In this document: positions 61,801 to 64,000 of the stretch, piece after piece
Layout: every line of letters begins with the position of its first letter
Numbering within the stretch: position 1 is the stretch's first letter
Assembly: GCA_008711295.1 (NCBI GenBank)
Contig: VUYV01000055.1
Coordinates: forward strand, 74,161 to 138,160
Length of the DNA stretch: 64,000 bases
DNA from: Anarhynchus alexandrinus
Lineage: Eukaryota; Chordata; Aves; Charadriiformes; Charadriidae
Direction: 5' to 3'
Program-made: the position numbers and the translations under genes
Notes under the pieces: model-generated
Told to the model about the DNA's origin: nothing
Database searches by the model: none
What the model saw: only the letters and a program-made list of their open reading frames with translations

Positions 61801-64000
61801 TAATTTCCAGCGGCATAAATCTATTTGAGACAATCAACTGTGCTCTGCTCTCTGGGTGTAAACTCTTTAGGTTACAAGGCCTTGGTATGGTTACTCTTCT
61901 AATATGCACTGCTTCTGTACAAAATCAAAATTATCACTCTCTAGCAGTCATAAAAGTTGACTCTCCATATTAATGGATTGTTTTATAGCCTTATTTCAGT
62001 CATTACATGCAGTATAAAGAAATCAATACTGTTTGCCAATAACAATGCTTCATTCAATACCCCTGGGTGTAGTAGCTATTTAAGTAATTAATTTTCATAT
62101 CAGCACCCATTTGTTCTGTTTTTATATGTGAGAGGATTAATTATTTTTTTGTATACTTTTGAGTTATTGTCCTAAATAAACCTTAATCAATGAGAAAACA
62201 AACCTATATAGACATTCAATTCCCTATAATTTTTGTTTAATTTTCTGTGCCTACTTGCACATCAGAATGGTTTTCTAACGTTCAGCCATATCACCTCTAT
62301 TCTCAGCTAATGCACACACATTAATTTGATACAAGAGACTAACAATAAGATATTCCTGATGTATTTGCAACAGTGATAGTTTCATAGTTAGCTACATAGC
62401 TAACATCACTTAAAAGATTCTTAAAAATAATACTGTGGCAACTCTTAGGTGGTCTGTAGATAACATAAAGTTCTAGAGATAACATGTAAAGTTTCTGCAG
62501 AACACCCTGTCTGAGCTGGGATAATATGCAATTTACCACACCACAGTGGCATACTTGAATGAATTCTTGCATTTCGTATTTCAGTGATATCTCAAAGAAG
62601 AAGAAGAAAAAAAAAAGTTATTTGTCTTAGGTAGACACCAGAAAAAGAAATTTATTGACATTCCTGTAATTTGGTCAATTTGAATTATCACACTCTGTAA
62701 AACATATGCACATTATTTTTCAAGCTAAAGATGTAAATCATCATCCATAATACTAAATACAGTCCTTCTTTTATAACGTCACTCACTCACTCACACAGCT
62801 GATCCTCCAATTCCCCTCTCATACCTGCACACACATTTGCCTTGCATGACTTTTCTTACCAAAGCTGTTGAAAGGTTTGTAGTCTGTGCCCTTCATAGTT
62901 TGTTAGCTCACCTTTACTGAATTAAAATTTAATAACATAGATGACAGAAGTAATTTACACAGTATAAAGGAAAACAATTCCAAAACTTTTCAGCAGTGTT
63001 ATCATAGTATTTTTTCAAAAATATGAAGAGGCATACTACCAACATTCTCTTGCAAGTTAGGAAAAGAGATTCATTACAGCAGGCAATACGTTAACAGTTT
63101 TAATTAGTGTTCTAGCATGAAGTCTAAGAACTAGCAATAAAATGACGTGAAGAGACTATATCAAATAAAAGAACAAGTGAGTGTAACATTTATTAGGAAA
63201 CTATACAATATATGAGCAACCTTCAAAAACCAGTAGCCCAAAGTCAACCTCAAGACTGTATTTACAATTTACATGTACAGATTTACAGTTTGGTTGCATT
63301 ATAAAATACAATCCTGCCAATCTGCCCCACAGAATATAACTTTGCAAAACTTAGTAGTGCACCTTTCCAGTGTTCAAAGAGAATTTTTGACCTATACAAC
63401 ATCGTAAACTGCACAAATGGGGTCAAATAGGCTCACATTAGTCAAGGGAGATATGAACTATCACAAGAATCACCTAGTAAGAAATGTAACTTTTTATAAG
63501 AAAACAAATTATGAGGTGAAATAATGATCCCAATTATGATACATACTTTGGTTATAAAGTTTCCTGTAATATTTGTGTTGACTGACAAGATTAATGCATT
63601 CAACTTGCAACAGAAAAAGAAATTTGGATTAGATATAAAACCAAGAATTCTTGAGGAGTTCCACAATATCATTTTATTCCCAAAACAGATTTTTCAAGCA
63701 GCTCCCTTTCTATTTAAGTCCCATTGCAGTCAGCCGGGGGACTCTACCTTTATGGAATTATTGGAGAGGATGGAACCACCACAGAAGCACCAACAGTCTG
63801 CCCCATACTATTTGTTCAGTAGAAATTATTAGTTTTGTCAAAGATTATGTTAATTAAACAGTACAGATAATTCTCTTCAGAGGTGCCAGCTAGAAAAAAA
63901 AATCACAGACATTTTATTTCTCTCCACGCATCCCATTATGCCAAGGAAAGGAGGACGGAAGTCTCTGTTAAAAAATGACAATTTTCTACAAAGTACAAGA
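61801..64000. other. AT-rich non-coding DNA to the right edge
   Basis: No gene recognised. A short (TCAC)n run lies at 62,778-62,795. The stretch around 63,708-63,752 (AAGTCCCATTGCAGTCAGCC) faintly resembles the arm of the MITE at 58.1 kb, too weakly to call. Confidence 0.5.

Noticed and set aside
1..64000. A bacterial-style operon, phage, defence system, tRNA or rRNA gene
   Set aside because: The sequence has vertebrate CR1 and LTR repeats and CpG depletion throughout. No dense coding, ribosome-binding sites or recognisable RNA genes were seen.

Overview
This window looks like nuclear DNA of a bird, probably a neoavian or passerine species. The main evidence is CR1 LINE copies with the avian 3' end (repeats of the ATTCTATGA type) and avian-type endogenous-retrovirus LTRs. 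A single CpG island sits against long AT-rich, CpG-poor DNA. There is no bacterial gene organisation. The family calls come from recognising the sequences by eye, not from a database search.

Layout. Positions 1 to about 1,220 are a dense CpG island that probably continues past the left edge. It holds a GC-rich minisatellite, a G-quadruplex-type run, a CTCF-like word and a possible first-exon splice donor near 1,222. This is the only promoter-like region and the best sign of a gene. If the gene runs rightward, the rest of the window would be a large first intron; otherwise it is intergenic. From 1.2 to 64 kb the DNA is AT-rich and non-coding, with scattered repeats: CR1 at 13.4, 29.6-30.8, 31.6-32.2 and 45.2 kb; LTRs at 16.5-17.6, 37.2-37.9, 41.9-42.7 and 61.0-61.8 kb; an ancient MIR-like SINE at 44.9 kb; a probable old palindromic MITE at 58.1 kb; a 170-bp tandem duplication at 20.5 kb; and a pentanucleotide satellite at 46.4 kb.

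Two LTRs have perfect 5-bp target-site duplications (ATCCT and GAAAC) and are therefore solo LTRs. A third has a probable one (ACCTC). All ambiguous bases fall in or beside homopolymer-rich runs.

No recognised protein-coding gene can be established. Three minus-strand stretches deserve a check as candidate exons or small genes: 40,048-40,425 (a signal-peptide-like start, one in-frame stop, then 98 open codons), 34,717-35,049 (an open stretch with an acceptor-like start) and 53,737-53,966 (open, with both splice-site words). None matches a protein family I can name with confidence. I see no CRISPR array, tRNA, rRNA or operon. I found no convincing new multi-gene system.
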